64,000 nucleotides of DNA, from positions 310,001 through 374,000 of the forward strand of contig JAPFFF010000038.1 in the NCBI GenBank assembly GCA_039105265.1, written 5' to 3'. Below the pieces are notes generated by a model. The model was not told the origin of the DNA and did no database searches. It saw nothing but the letters and a program-made list of their open reading frames with translations. The translations under genes and the position numbers were made by a program. This document shows positions 43,973 to 54,954 of the stretch, in pieces (the stretch's first letter is position 1; every line of letters starts with the position of its first letter). The stretch comes from Tritrichomonas musculus. Lineage: Eukaryota; Parabasalia; Tritrichomonadida; Tritrichomonadidae.

Positions 43973-46900
43973 ATGATTGGAGCAGCAGGGATGGACCCAT
44001 CAATGTCAGTGATGTCTAAATCAGCATCTCAGGCTTCTTCAGTTGCAGCTGGAAATTCAATGTCAAAAAATCTTCTTTCAAATGCTTTAGATCCTCTTTT
44101 TGATAAAATAACACAATCAATTCATTTACCATCAACTATATATTATTTTTTCCTTTTAATTATGTTCATTCAACTCATGTTTTTGACTACATGGATTACT
44201 TTTTCAGATTTGTGGTCATCAAATACAATTTCAAAGGAATTTATAAAATATTTGCAATATATTTCTACTTTTTCACCCTTATTGGATAATGCAGATAATT
44301 GTTATATAGCGGTTATCATTTATTCAGTTTTATTTGTGCTTGTAATTGGAGCATTAGTAATCCAACTAATGATTTTCCGAAAGCAAAGAAGGTTTTATAA
44401 ACGTTCTTTGTATCCAACAAGAGTACTTCTTGAATTACTTCCATTAGTAATAATATTACCACTAGCTAACTTTACTGGAACTATGTTTGTACGGCTGACT
44501 GTATTAAAAGATTCGGGTACAATTAACATTGTTTTATTTGTTGTTGGAATTGTTGAATATATTATAACATCAGCTTTCTTTTTCTTTACTTCATCAGTCA
44601 TTGGTTCTTCAGCATACTTTTCATTGTCTCCATTTACAGCGTTTAACCATAGAATATATGTTAATCTTGTTACAATTTCATCAGTATTCTTACTTTTATC
44701 AAATGTTTTTGAATTCTTCCCAGAATGGACTATACTAGCATTAGTATTAGTTCATGTAGCTTTCATGGCTTTAATAATCATACAAATGACTAGACGTCCA
44801 TTTTTACGATTATTCAGTAATATTCTATTTTTAGGCATTTCATTTATTTCAATAGGAAATGATTTACTGAGGTTTGTTTCTTCCTTCTTTGAAGAGCCAA
44901 ATGGATTAATTGGATTCATATGCTTCCTTGTTTTTATTGTTCTTGGATTTGTAGGATCAAGTATTTTTTATAATGTTCAAAACAACTATATTAAAAAGCA
45001 ATTCATATTTGAAACAAACGAAGACAATAAAAATGCAATTCCATCTGATGACGAACGGCTAGAAAGACTTTTATACCTAAAACTTGACCAAAGCAAGAGC
45101 AAAGCCCTTTATTATTATGATTACATCATATCAAACCATATTACATCGTATCTTGACTTTTTCATTGTTAAATTTATCATTCAATACCACCATTCAATTG
45201 ATGTTTTGTGCCATTGTATTCGAGTGATGTGCTGTTTACCTTCAAATAATAGAAACTTGAATGTTTTATATAGTGATGCAATTAAAAGACGCGACATGGA
45301 CTTTAGTCAACGCTTCTTACTTTCACAAGTCCAAAAAATCAAAATATTACGACAATCTGCATCATCAACACAAACAGGTGAAAGAATTAAAGATCTTAAA
45401 CAGCATACAAAGGAACTCCAAAATTCAATGAAGAACTTTTGGTCAATGACATCTACTGATATGGGATTTTTAATATCAACGTCAAATACACTGAAAAAAA
45501 CTAAAACTTTATGGGATGAATCATTAGCTGAATTTCCTAATAGCATTCAATATATTGAAGAAAGTATGATCTTTTTAATTGAATGTAATTGCGATTTTGT
45601 TGAAGCGATAAAAAGCCGTAATAAAATTGATTTGATTGAATCAGGAAAGAATTTTAACGTAGATATGTGCTTCCGCCAATTTGTAAGAACTTTTCCAGAA
45701 TATTTAAAGAAAAATATTATCGATCTGAAAGGAAACTTCATTTACAACCAAAAAGTTCAGAAGAGTAGTGGAAACCAGTCGACAAATTCTTCCAGTAATA
45801 ATGGTAGCAGTAAAAATTTTTCATCATCATCATCTTCAAGTTCATCTATGTCAGAATTAGAAGTAGCCGTCGAAGAAGGTATTGGTAAAGTTTTACTTAA
45901 TCAATCCAAAATTAGGCTTGCTTTACAACGAGCTACAGAAACAAGAAAAGCAAATCGCTATTTCACATTACTTGTTGCTACAATTTTTGTTTTTATAATG
46001 GGCTTAATCATATCCGTCATATTATTTGCTTTGTTCAGAACCTATTTCAATGGAAGACTTTCCATATCTGAACGTATCTCATTAATTAATCAGGCTCGTC
46101 TTTATTTATTCGAAACAACTATTATGATTGCATACCATTGGGGAGAAAAAGTTGGTGCAATTCAAATTGATGATTTTGTTAATGAATTAATTGAACAAGA
46201 TCTTGTAAACGGCACTGACCCGAATGAAGTCCATTCATTTATGCCTGATAAAACTTATCAAGAAATAGCAGCAGAGTATAACGTTATTCTTAAAGAAAAG
46301 TATCATAGCTTTTTAGCTGATGTTGCTGAACAATCAAGACTTGGAGTTGATATGTACAAATATACTGCTCCAGTATTTGAAGAAACGTCTGTTATTTCAT
46401 TTACTGATTTTGGAATTATTTATGATACAAGCATCAAATATAATTTGAAGACTTTAATTAGTTATTGCAGTTTGATATCAACATTACTTATGAGTGAAAA
46501 CGACCAATCAAAGATTGAAAACTTTTATAATGATTCACGTGATTGGGGAACGCTGATTACGACAATTCAAAATGCTACTGACAATTTTGATGAAATTAAA
46601 AATACATTATCTCACATGTCAACTGATGAAGCTAATGATTCCGACAAAATATTGACCATTCTATCAATTGCTCTTCCTGCTGCCTATGGAGTTATTGGTG
46701 TTCTATTGATGATAATAATGGGCGTTTTACTAATTAAAGAAATTCGTAAGTTTTCCTCAATGCTGATGAAATTACCAGTTGATGTTAAGCAAGATGCAAC
46801 ACAACAGATAAGAAAATTGACGGGTAATGGCAATGCAGATGATGGTAGCCATTATGATGCTCATACAAGTTCAGGAAACAAGGGGTTAATACCAGTTATG

Positions 46901-48811
46901 GCTCTTATTATAGTTTCATTAATGATTGCAGTTAATGCGGTCTTAGTATTCTTCCAGATTCAGAATATTAAAACATATAATAAACAATACATGTTCTTGA
47001 ACTTATGGCAAGCAGATTCTAGAATTAGAAAATCATTTGTTGCTCAACTTTGCTTATGGATTAATCAAGCTATTATCATTTCTCATCCATTAGTTAGAAA
47101 TACGACTTTTATTAAAATTAACAGTTTGCGAAGATTAATTGAAGATGATCTTGCACTTCTTGATTCAGCAACAAAAGAAATGCTGGAAGATAAACCTGGC
47201 TATCCTTCAGCAACTGGTGTTAATGCATTCATTGACGATCGCACTCTAACAAGTAACTGCGAGATCAATAATAATACAAACTCATTGCACGAAATGTATC
47301 GTTGCGGATCGTTACAAAACATTTTGGGCTTCTTTTTAAATATTGTTGATCAAGTTCTTGTTAAATTAGATCAATATAGCGGAAATGTTACTGATGAAAT
47401 TCCTTCACAAATTCTACATATGGCAAATAACCATTTGATTCCATTATTAGTACAAATAGATGATACTTGGACAGACGTTGGAAATGATTTCAAATCAGCT
47501 TATACAACTAATCATGTTTTATTCTTCATTCTAGAATTGATTATTGAAATAGTTTCACTTATTTTATGCTACTTTTTAATCAAAGTATTGAATGATTCAT
47601 ATGATGTTGTTTTGATATTATTGAGAAGAGTCAATCCAATTTCAATTGTTGCCTCTGAAGAATTGATCAACTATTTGTTAGATAGAAGCAGTTCTCAAAA
47701 TTCAACAACTATGTCAACTGCCCAAGCTATCATATTCAATTCAACTGATTCTGTCGTTTTCATAGGAACGAATGGAATTGTAGATATCTTAAATCCATCT
47801 GTTACAAAGACCTTTGGATTTACTCCTGAGCAACTCCTCGGCCAATCTGTTTTGACTATTTTTGATGAAGAATCAAAATCTAAAGGACAAATTGAAAACC
47901 AACTTGAATTGATGAGGAATCGGCAGAGTGCCTTGACTTATGAAGATCATACAATTTGTGTATCTGATAATGATGCAAAGATTCCATGCAGTATCACAAT
48001 TATCGGAATTACCGACGAAGATAATCAAATTCAAAGTTTCGTTATCATTTTGCGTGATGAATCTGAATTAATAGCTCAACAACAGAGGGCTGAAGAAGCG
48101 AAGAAAACTTCAGAATCTCTCCTTTATCAAATTTTGCCACGAAGCATCGTTGTACGTTTGAATCAAGGTGAAAAGGATATTTCATTCACTGTTCCTAGCG
48201 CGACGATTATGTTTATTGATATCGTCAAGTTCTCAGATTATGCTTCATCATTAACTCCACAAGAAATTATGGGTAACTTGTCTTTAATATTTGCTGGATT
48301 TGATGAAGCAATCACAAAATATGAACTTTTGACGAAGATTAAATTAATTGGTGACGTTTATATGTGCGCTGGCGGCTTATTTACACCAGAAGAACAACCA
48401 GTTACTCATGCTGAACAAATGACAAAGTTTGGACTTGAGTGTCTTCAAGTTCTTGAAGACGCTAATGTCAAATTAAATGCAATGTTAAACGTTCGTATTG
48501 GTATTAATACAGGTGGACCATTAATTGCTGGCGTTTTGGGTACAGATAAGCCTACTTTCGATATTATTGGTGATCCTATTAATATTGCATCTAGACTTCA
48601 GAGTACTGACGTCCCTGGTCGTATTCAAATCTCTCAGAATACATTTGATCTAATTAATCAGTTAGATTTCTCTATAGAATCGAGAGGTGAAGTCTTCTTA
48701 AAAGGTAAAGGAAAACAACAAGCTTATCTTGTTTCTTCAGCAAAACCTTTCACTGTTGGATCATCAAATCCTAATGATGCGAATAATTGGTCTGAACCTA
48801 CTCCTTCTTAA
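43973..48811 (+). CDS. Multi-pass membrane adenylyl/guanylyl cyclase with PAS domain
   Basis: 1612 residues, intact. About eight hydrophobic helices fill residues 55-345, then a soluble region with a Ser-rich stretch near 620. Further membrane helices lie at about 665-690, 895-925, 970-995 and 1182-1207. A PAS-like domain follows (about 1245-1370: FNSTDSVVFIGTNGIVDILN, FTPEQLLGQSVLTIF). The class III cyclase domain is at about 1405-1590, with metal-binding Asp in TIMFIDIVKF and LIGDVYMC, and IGINTGGPLIAGVLG and DIIGDPINIASRLQ. It makes cAMP or cGMP from ATP or GTP at the membrane. Large families with this layout are typical of trichomonads. Signal specificity is unknown. Confidence 0.9.
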   Translation: MIGAAGMDPSMSVMSKSASQASSVAAGNSMSKNLLSNALDPLFDKITQSIHLPSTIYYFFLLIMFIQLMFLTTWITFSDLWSSNTISKEFIKYLQYISTFSPLLDNADNCYIAVIIYSVLFVLVIGALVIQLMIFRKQRRFYKRSLYPTRVLLELLPLVIILPLANFTGTMFVRLTVLKDSGTINIVLFVVGIVEYIITSAFFFFTSSVIGSSAYFSLSPFTAFNHRIYVNLVTISSVFLLLSNVFEFFPEWTILALVLVHVAFMALIIIQMTRRPFLRLFSNILFLGISFISIGNDLLRFVSSFFEEPNGLIGFICFLVFIVLGFVGSSIFYNVQNNYIKKQFIFETNEDNKNAIPSDDERLERLLYLKLDQSKSKALYYYDYIISNHITSYLDFFIVKFIIQYHHSIDVLCHCIRVMCCLPSNNRNLNVLYSDAIKRRDMDFSQRFLLSQVQKIKILRQSASSTQTGERIKDLKQHTKELQNSMKNFWSMTSTDMGFLISTSNTLKKTKTLWDESLAEFPNSIQYIEESMIFLIECNCDFVEAIKSRNKIDLIESGKNFNVDMCFRQFVRTFPEYLKKNIIDLKGNFIYNQKVQKSSGNQSTNSSSNNGSSKNFSSSSSSSSSMSELEVAVEEGIGKVLLNQSKIRLALQRATETRKANRYFTLLVATIFVFIMGLIISVILFALFRTYFNGRLSISERISLINQARLYLFETTIMIAYHWGEKVGAIQIDDFVNELIEQDLVNGTDPNEVHSFMPDKTYQEIAAEYNVILKEKYHSFLADVAEQSRLGVDMYKYTAPVFEETSVISFTDFGIIYDTSIKYNLKTLISYCSLISTLLMSENDQSKIENFYNDSRDWGTLITTIQNATDNFDEIKNTLSHMSTDEANDSDKILTILSIALPAAYGVIGVLLMIIMGVLLIKEIRKFSSMLMKLPVDVKQDATQQIRKLTGNGNADDGSHYDAHTSSGNKGLIPVMALIIVSLMIAVNAVLVFFQIQNIKTYNKQYMFLNLWQADSRIRKSFVAQLCLWINQAIIISHPLVRNTTFIKINSLRRLIEDDLALLDSATKEMLEDKPGYPSATGVNAFIDDRTLTSNCEINNNTNSLHEMYRCGSLQNILGFFLNIVDQVLVKLDQYSGNVTDEIPSQILHMANNHLIPLLVQIDDTWTDVGNDFKSAYTTNHVLFFILELIIEIVSLILCYFLIKVLNDSYDVVLILLRRVNPISIVASEELINYLLDRSSSQNSTTMSTAQAIIFNSTDSVVFIGTNGIVDILNPSVTKTFGFTPEQLLGQSVLTIFDEESKSKGQIENQLELMRNRQSALTYEDHTICVSDNDAKIPCSITIIGITDEDNQIQSFVIILRDESELIAQQQRAEEAKKTSESLLYQILPRSIVVRLNQGEKDISFTVPSATIMFIDIVKFSDYASSLTPQEIMGNLSLIFAGFDEAITKYELLTKIKLIGDVYMCAGGLFTPEEQPVTHAEQMTKFGLECLQVLEDANVKLNAMLNVRIGINTGGPLIAGVLGTDKPTFDIIGDPINIASRLQSTDVPGRIQISQNTFDLINQLDFSIESRGEVFLKGKGKQQAYLVSSAKPFTVGSSNPNDANNWSEPTPS

Positions 48812-49002
48812 TTTTGTGAAAAAGAGGTTTCTTTTTTGATATTTTAGTTTAATAGATTTTTTTACTCTCTTTTTTTTTTTTAGATAAACGTGATTTTTAA
48901 AAATTATTTGAATTTATTTTTAAGAATATATTTGGCCGATTTTAAACTTTTTGTTATTGGCTTTTTTAATTTCATGACCAATTAAAAACATAAAAAACAA
49001 GA

Positions 49003-51804
49003 ATGGAATTTAACATTGCTTCAATAGAAGCTGAATCAAATGCAATATATCATGGCAATCAGGAAGAACAAAAAAACGCAAATTCTTTTTTAATTGCTTG
49101 GCAAAATTCTCCTAATGCAGAAATGCTTGCATTCCAACTAATTCAAAGTGCAGAAGCCACTCTTTATACTAAAAACATATGCTGTGCAATTATTAAAAAT
49201 TTTATTTTACGCCGATTTTATTCAAATCTTGATCCAAATGCTCGTCTTCAATTTAGACAAAATGTTTTAGTTAGTCTTTCAAAAAATTTTCAAAATAATT
49301 TCATTATTCAACAGACTATACCAACAATTGTTTTAATTGCTTTGTATGAATGGCCTGACAATTGGCCAGAATTTCCATTTGAAATTTATCCTCAACAAGA
49401 AGATCAAGGAATCAGAACAATTTTCTTTACTGAATTATTTAATGAACTAATTATTCAAGTTTTAAATTCGAAATTAATAGATCCAGACAGGAGAGTTGCT
49501 TTAATCTCAAACCTATCTGCTAATGTTTCATCAATATTTTCATTTGTCGTTCCTGAAATTGGCATTGAAAACTGTAACAACGCTATTTTCGATAAAGCAA
49601 TGGAATTATTAATAAACTTATTGAAGATTGCACCAATTGAAAATTTTCAAAATGAAAACGTTTTAAACTTAATTCTCTCATCATTTCCATTTAATGAACC
49701 AAATGAAAAATACCACATACAATGGCTAAAATTTGCCGATAAACTTCTCCTAAAACATCCTGGACGTGAAAGCCTAATTCCAACCTTTTCAAAACCGATA
49801 TTGTCAGTTGCTTGCCAGATTGAATCTCATTCAACATATTTATCACACTTTATAATTCGTTTCCTTACTAAGTATTCAGACAATTTAATATTACTTGGAA
49901 TTAAAGAAACAAATGAAACAAATTCAAATGAAATGCTGCAATTTATAACAAAGCAATATTTAATGACATTAAAATCACCATTACTTGATTCAGTCGAGAT
50001 ATTTGATATTTGGTATTTATGGCTTGATCTTTTTAGATCAGACACCATTAACATTCCTACTGAAGGAACCAAACCAGAACAAGTTCCATCACCATTACAT
50101 AAATTAATTACTTTTGATGAAATAATTGGACCAATATTCGAGATGCTTTTAAGATCATCTAAAGAATATAAAGCTCAAAAGGTTGTTTTTAAAACAATGG
50201 CAGCTTTATATGATCTCTACCCTGATAAAATCAACGACATTTTAATCAATTCTCCACTTGTTCCCCAAGTATGCTTAACAATGGAACTTTTGTGGAATGC
50301 AATAGAAGAAGCTAAGATGGTTGAAATTGCCACAAGTTTATACTCAAAGGTTCTAGCGAATAAAAATGAACTCCTAAATCCTACATCACTTTTAGCAATG
50401 TCGTTTTGCCACAAGTTTCTCGAGAAAAATATTGATGCTCAGAATTCTTTAATAGAAATTTTATGCGAAATAATAAAAGCACTAGATCCTAATTATCTTG
50501 AACCTTTAAGTCAAGTGTTGGACCATTTATCGGAATATTTGTCAAGTATTTACATCAATAACAATGAAATGCTTTTAAATACATTACTAGAAAATATAAA
50601 CCCCATTTTATTGAACTCAATGCAAATTAATGATGGGGAAATTGGTACTTGTATCTTTAAAGCGGTATGCACCGTTTCAATGCAATTCCCGAATGAAGAA
50701 AAGAGAAATCATATTTTTATGGGATTATCATCCCCAATTTTAGAATTTTTAAATAACAAACCCGCTCTTTTATTTGGATTACGTTGTTTATCAATACAAC
50801 CAGATAAGTCCTCAATTTTTCAGTTTGTCATTGAAAAATTAGTTTCATTATATCAAGTTGTTTTCAATGAGCAAGATGATTTCCCTGATGTTAACTGCTA
50901 TTTAACAGCCTTATCCAAAGGGTTAGCAGCCCTTCCTTTCCAATCAATTAATACCGTCTTTATTGAAATTTTAAAAAATCTTTTTCAGAAGCCAAAATTA
51001 GCTCCTCAAACTTTTTCTATGATTGAAATTATGAGGAAAAATTATAATGAAGTTGAACAAATTTTACCTGATTTATTATTAAATAATTTAATAGTTCCAT
51101 ATTTAGAAAATAGAATTCAAAATGCCTCTGAAATCAAGTCAGTAACAGATAGCGAATCTCAAGCATCAAATGAAAATTATGTTCAAATCGACAGCGAATT
51201 CTTTTCAATGATCTCCCAATTCTCCCCAAATGTTTTTACTATACCACAAATCATGCAAGCCTTTGTTTTTGGAATTCGAGATATGCGATTAGATGTTGTT
51301 AAAAGTTCTGCCAATTCATTAAAAGACCTCATTGACAAAATTACCACTTTGAATGAACTTATGTCATTCATGCAAACTTTTCGACGTGGTCTACTAAACT
51401 CCTTATTTATTGCAATTTTTGATATGCTTCATTCATCTTCATTTTCAGCTCATTGCAAACTTCTACAATTCTTCTTCACCAAAAGCATGAATATATCATT
51501 CGAGTTAGCCAAAGAACACCAAGATGATTCGGTAGATCTGAGCTTATTTGAGCAGGAATTTTGTGAAGAAATTTGCCATGTTTTGAATTTGAATTTGGCC
51601 GAGCCTACCATTCTTCAAATGCTTCGTAATTTGTTCTACCAACTGAAACTGCATTATTTGACAAGCTTCAAAGAAATTCTCACGCAATTCTTGATTTCTT
51701 CAAATAGAACAACAAACGATGGCATAATGAACATTGAAGAACAGTCTGAATTAAATAGATCATCAAATTTTGATGAGAATGAGCAGCAACCAACAAATGA
51801 ATAA
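49003..51804 (+). CDS. Importin-beta/exportin family karyopherin
   Basis: 933 residues, all-helical HEAT-repeat type. The N-terminal region (about 15-90) fits the importin-beta N-terminal domain that binds Ran-GTP (EEQKNANSFLIAWQNSPNAE; KNICCAIIKNFILRRF). An Xpo1-like stretch follows with LYEWPDNWPEFPFEIYP at about 110-127, the landmark EWPxxWPxF of exportins. It would carry cargo through nuclear pores. Whether it is an exportin 1 relative, transportin-3-like or another member cannot be told without alignment. It starts about 190 bases after the cyclase gene. Confidence 0.8.
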   Translation: MEFNIASIEAESNAIYHGNQEEQKNANSFLIAWQNSPNAEMLAFQLIQSAEATLYTKNICCAIIKNFILRRFYSNLDPNARLQFRQNVLVSLSKNFQNNFIIQQTIPTIVLIALYEWPDNWPEFPFEIYPQQEDQGIRTIFFTELFNELIIQVLNSKLIDPDRRVALISNLSANVSSIFSFVVPEIGIENCNNAIFDKAMELLINLLKIAPIENFQNENVLNLILSSFPFNEPNEKYHIQWLKFADKLLLKHPGRESLIPTFSKPILSVACQIESHSTYLSHFIIRFLTKYSDNLILLGIKETNETNSNEMLQFITKQYLMTLKSPLLDSVEIFDIWYLWLDLFRSDTINIPTEGTKPEQVPSPLHKLITFDEIIGPIFEMLLRSSKEYKAQKVVFKTMAALYDLYPDKINDILINSPLVPQVCLTMELLWNAIEEAKMVEIATSLYSKVLANKNELLNPTSLLAMSFCHKFLEKNIDAQNSLIEILCEIIKALDPNYLEPLSQVLDHLSEYLSSIYINNNEMLLNTLLENINPILLNSMQINDGEIGTCIFKAVCTVSMQFPNEEKRNHIFMGLSSPILEFLNNKPALLFGLRCLSIQPDKSSIFQFVIEKLVSLYQVVFNEQDDFPDVNCYLTALSKGLAALPFQSINTVFIEILKNLFQKPKLAPQTFSMIEIMRKNYNEVEQILPDLLLNNLIVPYLENRIQNASEIKSVTDSESQASNENYVQIDSEFFSMISQFSPNVFTIPQIMQAFVFGIRDMRLDVVKSSANSLKDLIDKITTLNELMSFMQTFRRGLLNSLFIAIFDMLHSSSFSAHCKLLQFFFTKSMNISFELAKEHQDDSVDLSLFEQEFCEEICHVLNLNLAEPTILQMLRNLFYQLKLHYLTSFKEILTQFLISSNRTTNDGIMNIEEQSELNRSSNFDENEQQPTNE

Positions 51805-52979
51805 GAAATTTGACATTATATCACTATATTATATATTGTATCTAATTTTTTTTTTTTTTATTAATCATTTTTAAATGTGATCTTGAACAACTAAGTACAT
51901 TTGGAATTGTACTAATTATTCAATCCAATATACAGTAAATATCATTTAAGCTTTAATTTTTTTTTTTTTTTGATCTAATTCACAAAATTTCACACTCAAA
52001 CTTTTTTTTGGACGAAAAATAAATCATTTATTATTCATACTTAAAGCATTATTTATTTCTGTTTGGCAGTTGGTAATTTAATTAATAGGAAAATACTCAG
52101 AATACAAATTACTTCATGACTTAAACTTGGAAAGTACTTCAAACTTTTGCTATTGAAGGTACTTATCATTACTTTATCTTACCATAATCTATAAGATACT
52201 AGTTTGCTTATACTAGTTTACATAATCACAAATAAAATCAGTGAAATTTCATCAACAATGGAGTTATGAGGATAATTACAATAAAAAACTAATCTTTTTA
52301 GAATCTAAAATTTAGATTTACTTCACATTTTAAAAAAAATTAATATATTCAACTTGTTTTTCGGAGTCAAATGCAAAAAAGTTTTTTAGCTGAAACACTT
52401 ATTGAATGAGGGTTATGATTAAAGAATTAGTATTGATGTTATGTTTTCGATGATTTCACACGAAATGTATCTTACTCAGTGTTTTTAATAAAAAGATTGA
52501 GATATTCATTAGTGATATAACTAGAAAATCGGACAAATATCTCATAGTGAATAAATTAAACATCATTGAAGTGAACTCTTTACAACAATGATATCCGAAA
52601 TCATATTCTTTTTCAAATTTTGTTGAGATTTACCATCATAATCTTACATTATTTATTTTGGCTTTATTGTATATGGGAAATAAATGATTACTGATCTTTC
52701 TTATCATTCTGATCATTTTTATTACCAAAAATAAATTTCATTGATTGAATTGATATCAGAAGAAAACATAAAAATATATTAAATAATGAAATAAACGACA
52801 ATACTCATGAAGATCATTTGTGATAATATATCGATTTTCTTCAAAAACCATTTTTTAAAAAAACAGCTCGTATCAATTTTTTTTTTTTTTTTTTCTGAAT
52901 GTAAAGTAATTTTGAATGTTTTATTTTTTAAATTTGAATTAAAAATTTTACAGGTTTTTTAAATTCTTCAAAATCTGTT
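51805..52979. other. AT-rich intergenic region
   Basis: About 1.2 kb without an open frame of protein-like composition. It holds several poly-T runs (51847-51861, 51958-51971 and 52878-52895). Nothing else is seen. Confidence 0.5.
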
Positions 52980-53867
52980 ATGAAACTAGCGAATTCTCAA
53001 AGGAAAGAATCGCCAGTTTCTTCTCTTCCAATTTCATCGACAGTTGGAAATCGAAAATCAGTTTCAAGTGCGTCACCAAATATCAAATCAAAATTACCAC
53101 AGAAAAACGAAGATCAATCAGGAATTAATCAAGCCAATACAAATGGATCAACATCACACTTAATTCATTTAAAAAAGACTAATTCAGATAATAGCGCTGA
53201 TACTTCCAGAAAACATCCAAAGAATTTGCCACCAGTACCAAATTTAAATTTATCGCTTGCACCGCATCAATCTCAAACAGTAAATTTAGATCGATTAGGC
53301 ACCATTTCTCAAACATCTGAAATGAATATTAATTCGAAGCGCCCATTTATACCTGGGTTAAATATAGAAGGGCTAGATCTTACTGATTATCCACCTCACT
53401 CATCTAAGATCGAACATCATCCAGTATTAATATGCTTGCATTATAAAAAACAAATGGAAGTTGAAAAAGAAGATTTAGCAGAATTATTTGAAAAAGATTT
53501 TAATCAAAATGTAAAACTGAATGAGATAAATGAATACCTCGTTATTGAAGCAAGTGATAATGATGATTCAGAAAAAAATAATATTCCTACAATTCAATCA
53601 ATAGACCTTGCTTTTCAGAATTTAGATCACTTATCTTTTCTAATTAAACAAACAAATAGCGAATCTTCACATCTCACTAATGTTATTGATGAAACACTCT
53701 CTGAAATTACACAGCTGAGGGATAAGAAAGAAAGCTTAAAGATCGAAAATGCACTTATTCGAGAGAGAATCAATGTTGGCAATTCAGATTTGAAAAAATT
53801 CGCTAGAACTGCAGAACAAATGAAAAAAGATTTTGATTCTTTTATATCAAAGATTCAAGGTATTTAA
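52980..53867 (+). CDS. Coiled-coil protein, unknown
   Basis: 295 residues. The first 150 are Ser/Pro/Asn-rich and probably disordered (SSLPISSTVGNRKSVSSASP, KNLPPVPNLNLSLAPHQ). The last 100 form a coiled coil (ETLSEITQLRDKKESLKIEN and SDLKKFARTAEQMKKDFDS). Such a layout is common in cytoskeletal or centrosomal adaptor proteins, but nothing identifies the family. Intact single-exon gene. Confidence 0.75.
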   Translation: MKLANSQRKESPVSSLPISSTVGNRKSVSSASPNIKSKLPQKNEDQSGINQANTNGSTSHLIHLKKTNSDNSADTSRKHPKNLPPVPNLNLSLAPHQSQTVNLDRLGTISQTSEMNINSKRPFIPGLNIEGLDLTDYPPHSSKIEHHPVLICLHYKKQMEVEKEDLAELFEKDFNQNVKLNEINEYLVIEASDNDDSEKNNIPTIQSIDLAFQNLDHLSFLIKQTNSESSHLTNVIDETLSEITQLRDKKESLKIENALIRERINVGNSDLKKFARTAEQMKKDFDSFISKIQGI

Positions 53868-54163
53868 ATTTGTTTAAGCTAAATTTTGATTTTAAAAGAG
53901 TTTAACATTGAAAATGAATATGCATCATATCAACAAAATATAGTCATATTCAAAGGCGACTCTTTTATTTCATTTATACTGTTTCTTTATATTATTAGTA
54001 AGTAATTAACCAAAAATTATTTGTTTTCTAAAAATTGTTTATACAATTATTTTCTATCTTTTTGCATGCTGCAATTTAAAATGCGCTTATAAAATGCTAT
54101 AAAAAACAACCTCTGAATAAGAAATATTATTTTTATATGAATTAAATTCACTTTTAATAAGAA

Positions 54164-54235
54164 GCGTTGCTAGTGTAGTGGTTATCATGTGAGCCTTCCA
54201 AGCTTGAGATCCGGGTTCGATTCCCGGGCAACGCA
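54164..54235 (+). tRNA. tRNA-Gly (anticodon TCC)
   Basis: 72 bases, no intron. Acceptor stem GCGTTGC pairs with GCAACGC, with discriminator A at 54235. The anticodon loop is CTTCCAA (anticodon TCC). The T arm is CCGGG-TTCGATT-CCCGG, containing the B-box GGTTCGATTCC. The D-arm region GTGTAGTGGTTATCA contains an A-box-like TAGTGTAGTGG. It closely resembles eukaryotic tRNA-Gly(UCC) genes. Confidence 0.95.
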
Positions 54236-54238
54236 AAG

Positions 54239-54246
54239 TTTTTTTT
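54239..54246 (+). terminator. RNA polymerase III terminator of the tRNA gene
   Basis: Run of eight T's starting four bases after the end of tRNA-Gly, the normal pol III stop signal. Confidence 0.85.
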
Positions 54247-54337
54247 CCTCTAAAAAAAATGTAAAACAATTTTCATCTAAAGGGATTGATTTATGTATTT
54301 AATATCGCATATTAACAGTTTTTAATTTTTTATATTT

Positions 54338-54925
54338 TTAAACAAAAAAGTTTGTGTCGTTCCCATTAACAATAATTTGTAAACCATTATCCCCATAATT
54401 GCCATTATCTTCATAAAAATTATCATTATCATCATTGTTTACATAATTTGGAGCATTTGCGTAATAATCATTGCGATTATACATTTGCATAATATCATTT
54501 CCATCATTTGGTTCGTTCATAGTCATAACATCTCCCATATTTGATCTTCCTCCATTTCTACCACCACCACCATTATCAGCGTCTCCTTCGATTTCGTCTT
54601 CATTAACTTCAAACGATTCTAATTCTAAGCCATTTATTCTATTACTAGCATCAGATAAAATATCAAAAGTATTTACATCATTTGAACCATCATCATCCTC
54701 TGCTCTTCCCAATTCTGTATAAGTTGAATCTTTTGATGTAGTTTCAGATTTTCTTGCACAACCTGAAGGAGATGCGTACATTGGGCTATCCTGCACTTTG
54801 ACACCATTTTTATATTCTTCCTTTGGATGATAATCATTTTTTCTTTCACACATTTTTCTAATATTTTTTTTCAAAGGATATTTGCTTATATTTTTATGAA
54901 TTTTTTTTTCTATGACGTAAAACAA
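54338..54925 (-). CDS. Asn/Asp/Gly-rich low-complexity protein
   Basis: 195 residues if the first ATG is used. The second in-frame Met, MCERKNDYHPK (54853), gives 171 residues and is as likely. The central part is acidic (FEVNEDEIEGDADNGGGGRN) and the end is Asn/Tyr/Asp-rich (DNDNFYEDNGNYGDNG). No domain. It is divergent from the seven-TM gene with about 30 bases between the ORFs at the longest start. A real gene is likely but not certain. Confidence 0.55.
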   Translation of the reverse strand: MFYVIEKKIHKNISKYPLKKNIRKMCERKNDYHPKEEYKNGVKVQDSPMYASPSGCARKSETTSKDSTYTELGRAEDDDGSNDVNTFDILSDASNRINGLELESFEVNEDEIEGDADNGGGGRNGGRSNMGDVMTMNEPNDGNDIMQMYNRNDYYANAPNYVNNDDNDNFYEDNGNYGDNGLQIIVNGNDTNFFV

Positions 54926-54954
54926 ACGATATATAAAAGGAAATTTTTAAACTA

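Noticed and set aside
43949-43975. Possible intron acceptor (T-run followed by ACAG) before the cyclase ATG
   Set aside because: No upstream exon or donor with a protein-like frame was found, and the ATG-started frame is complete on its own.
54087-54269. 60-codon minus-strand ORF overlapping the tRNA
   Set aside because: It is the antisense of tRNA-Gly. The CPGIEPGSQAWKAH stretch is a well-known translation artefact of tRNA T arms.
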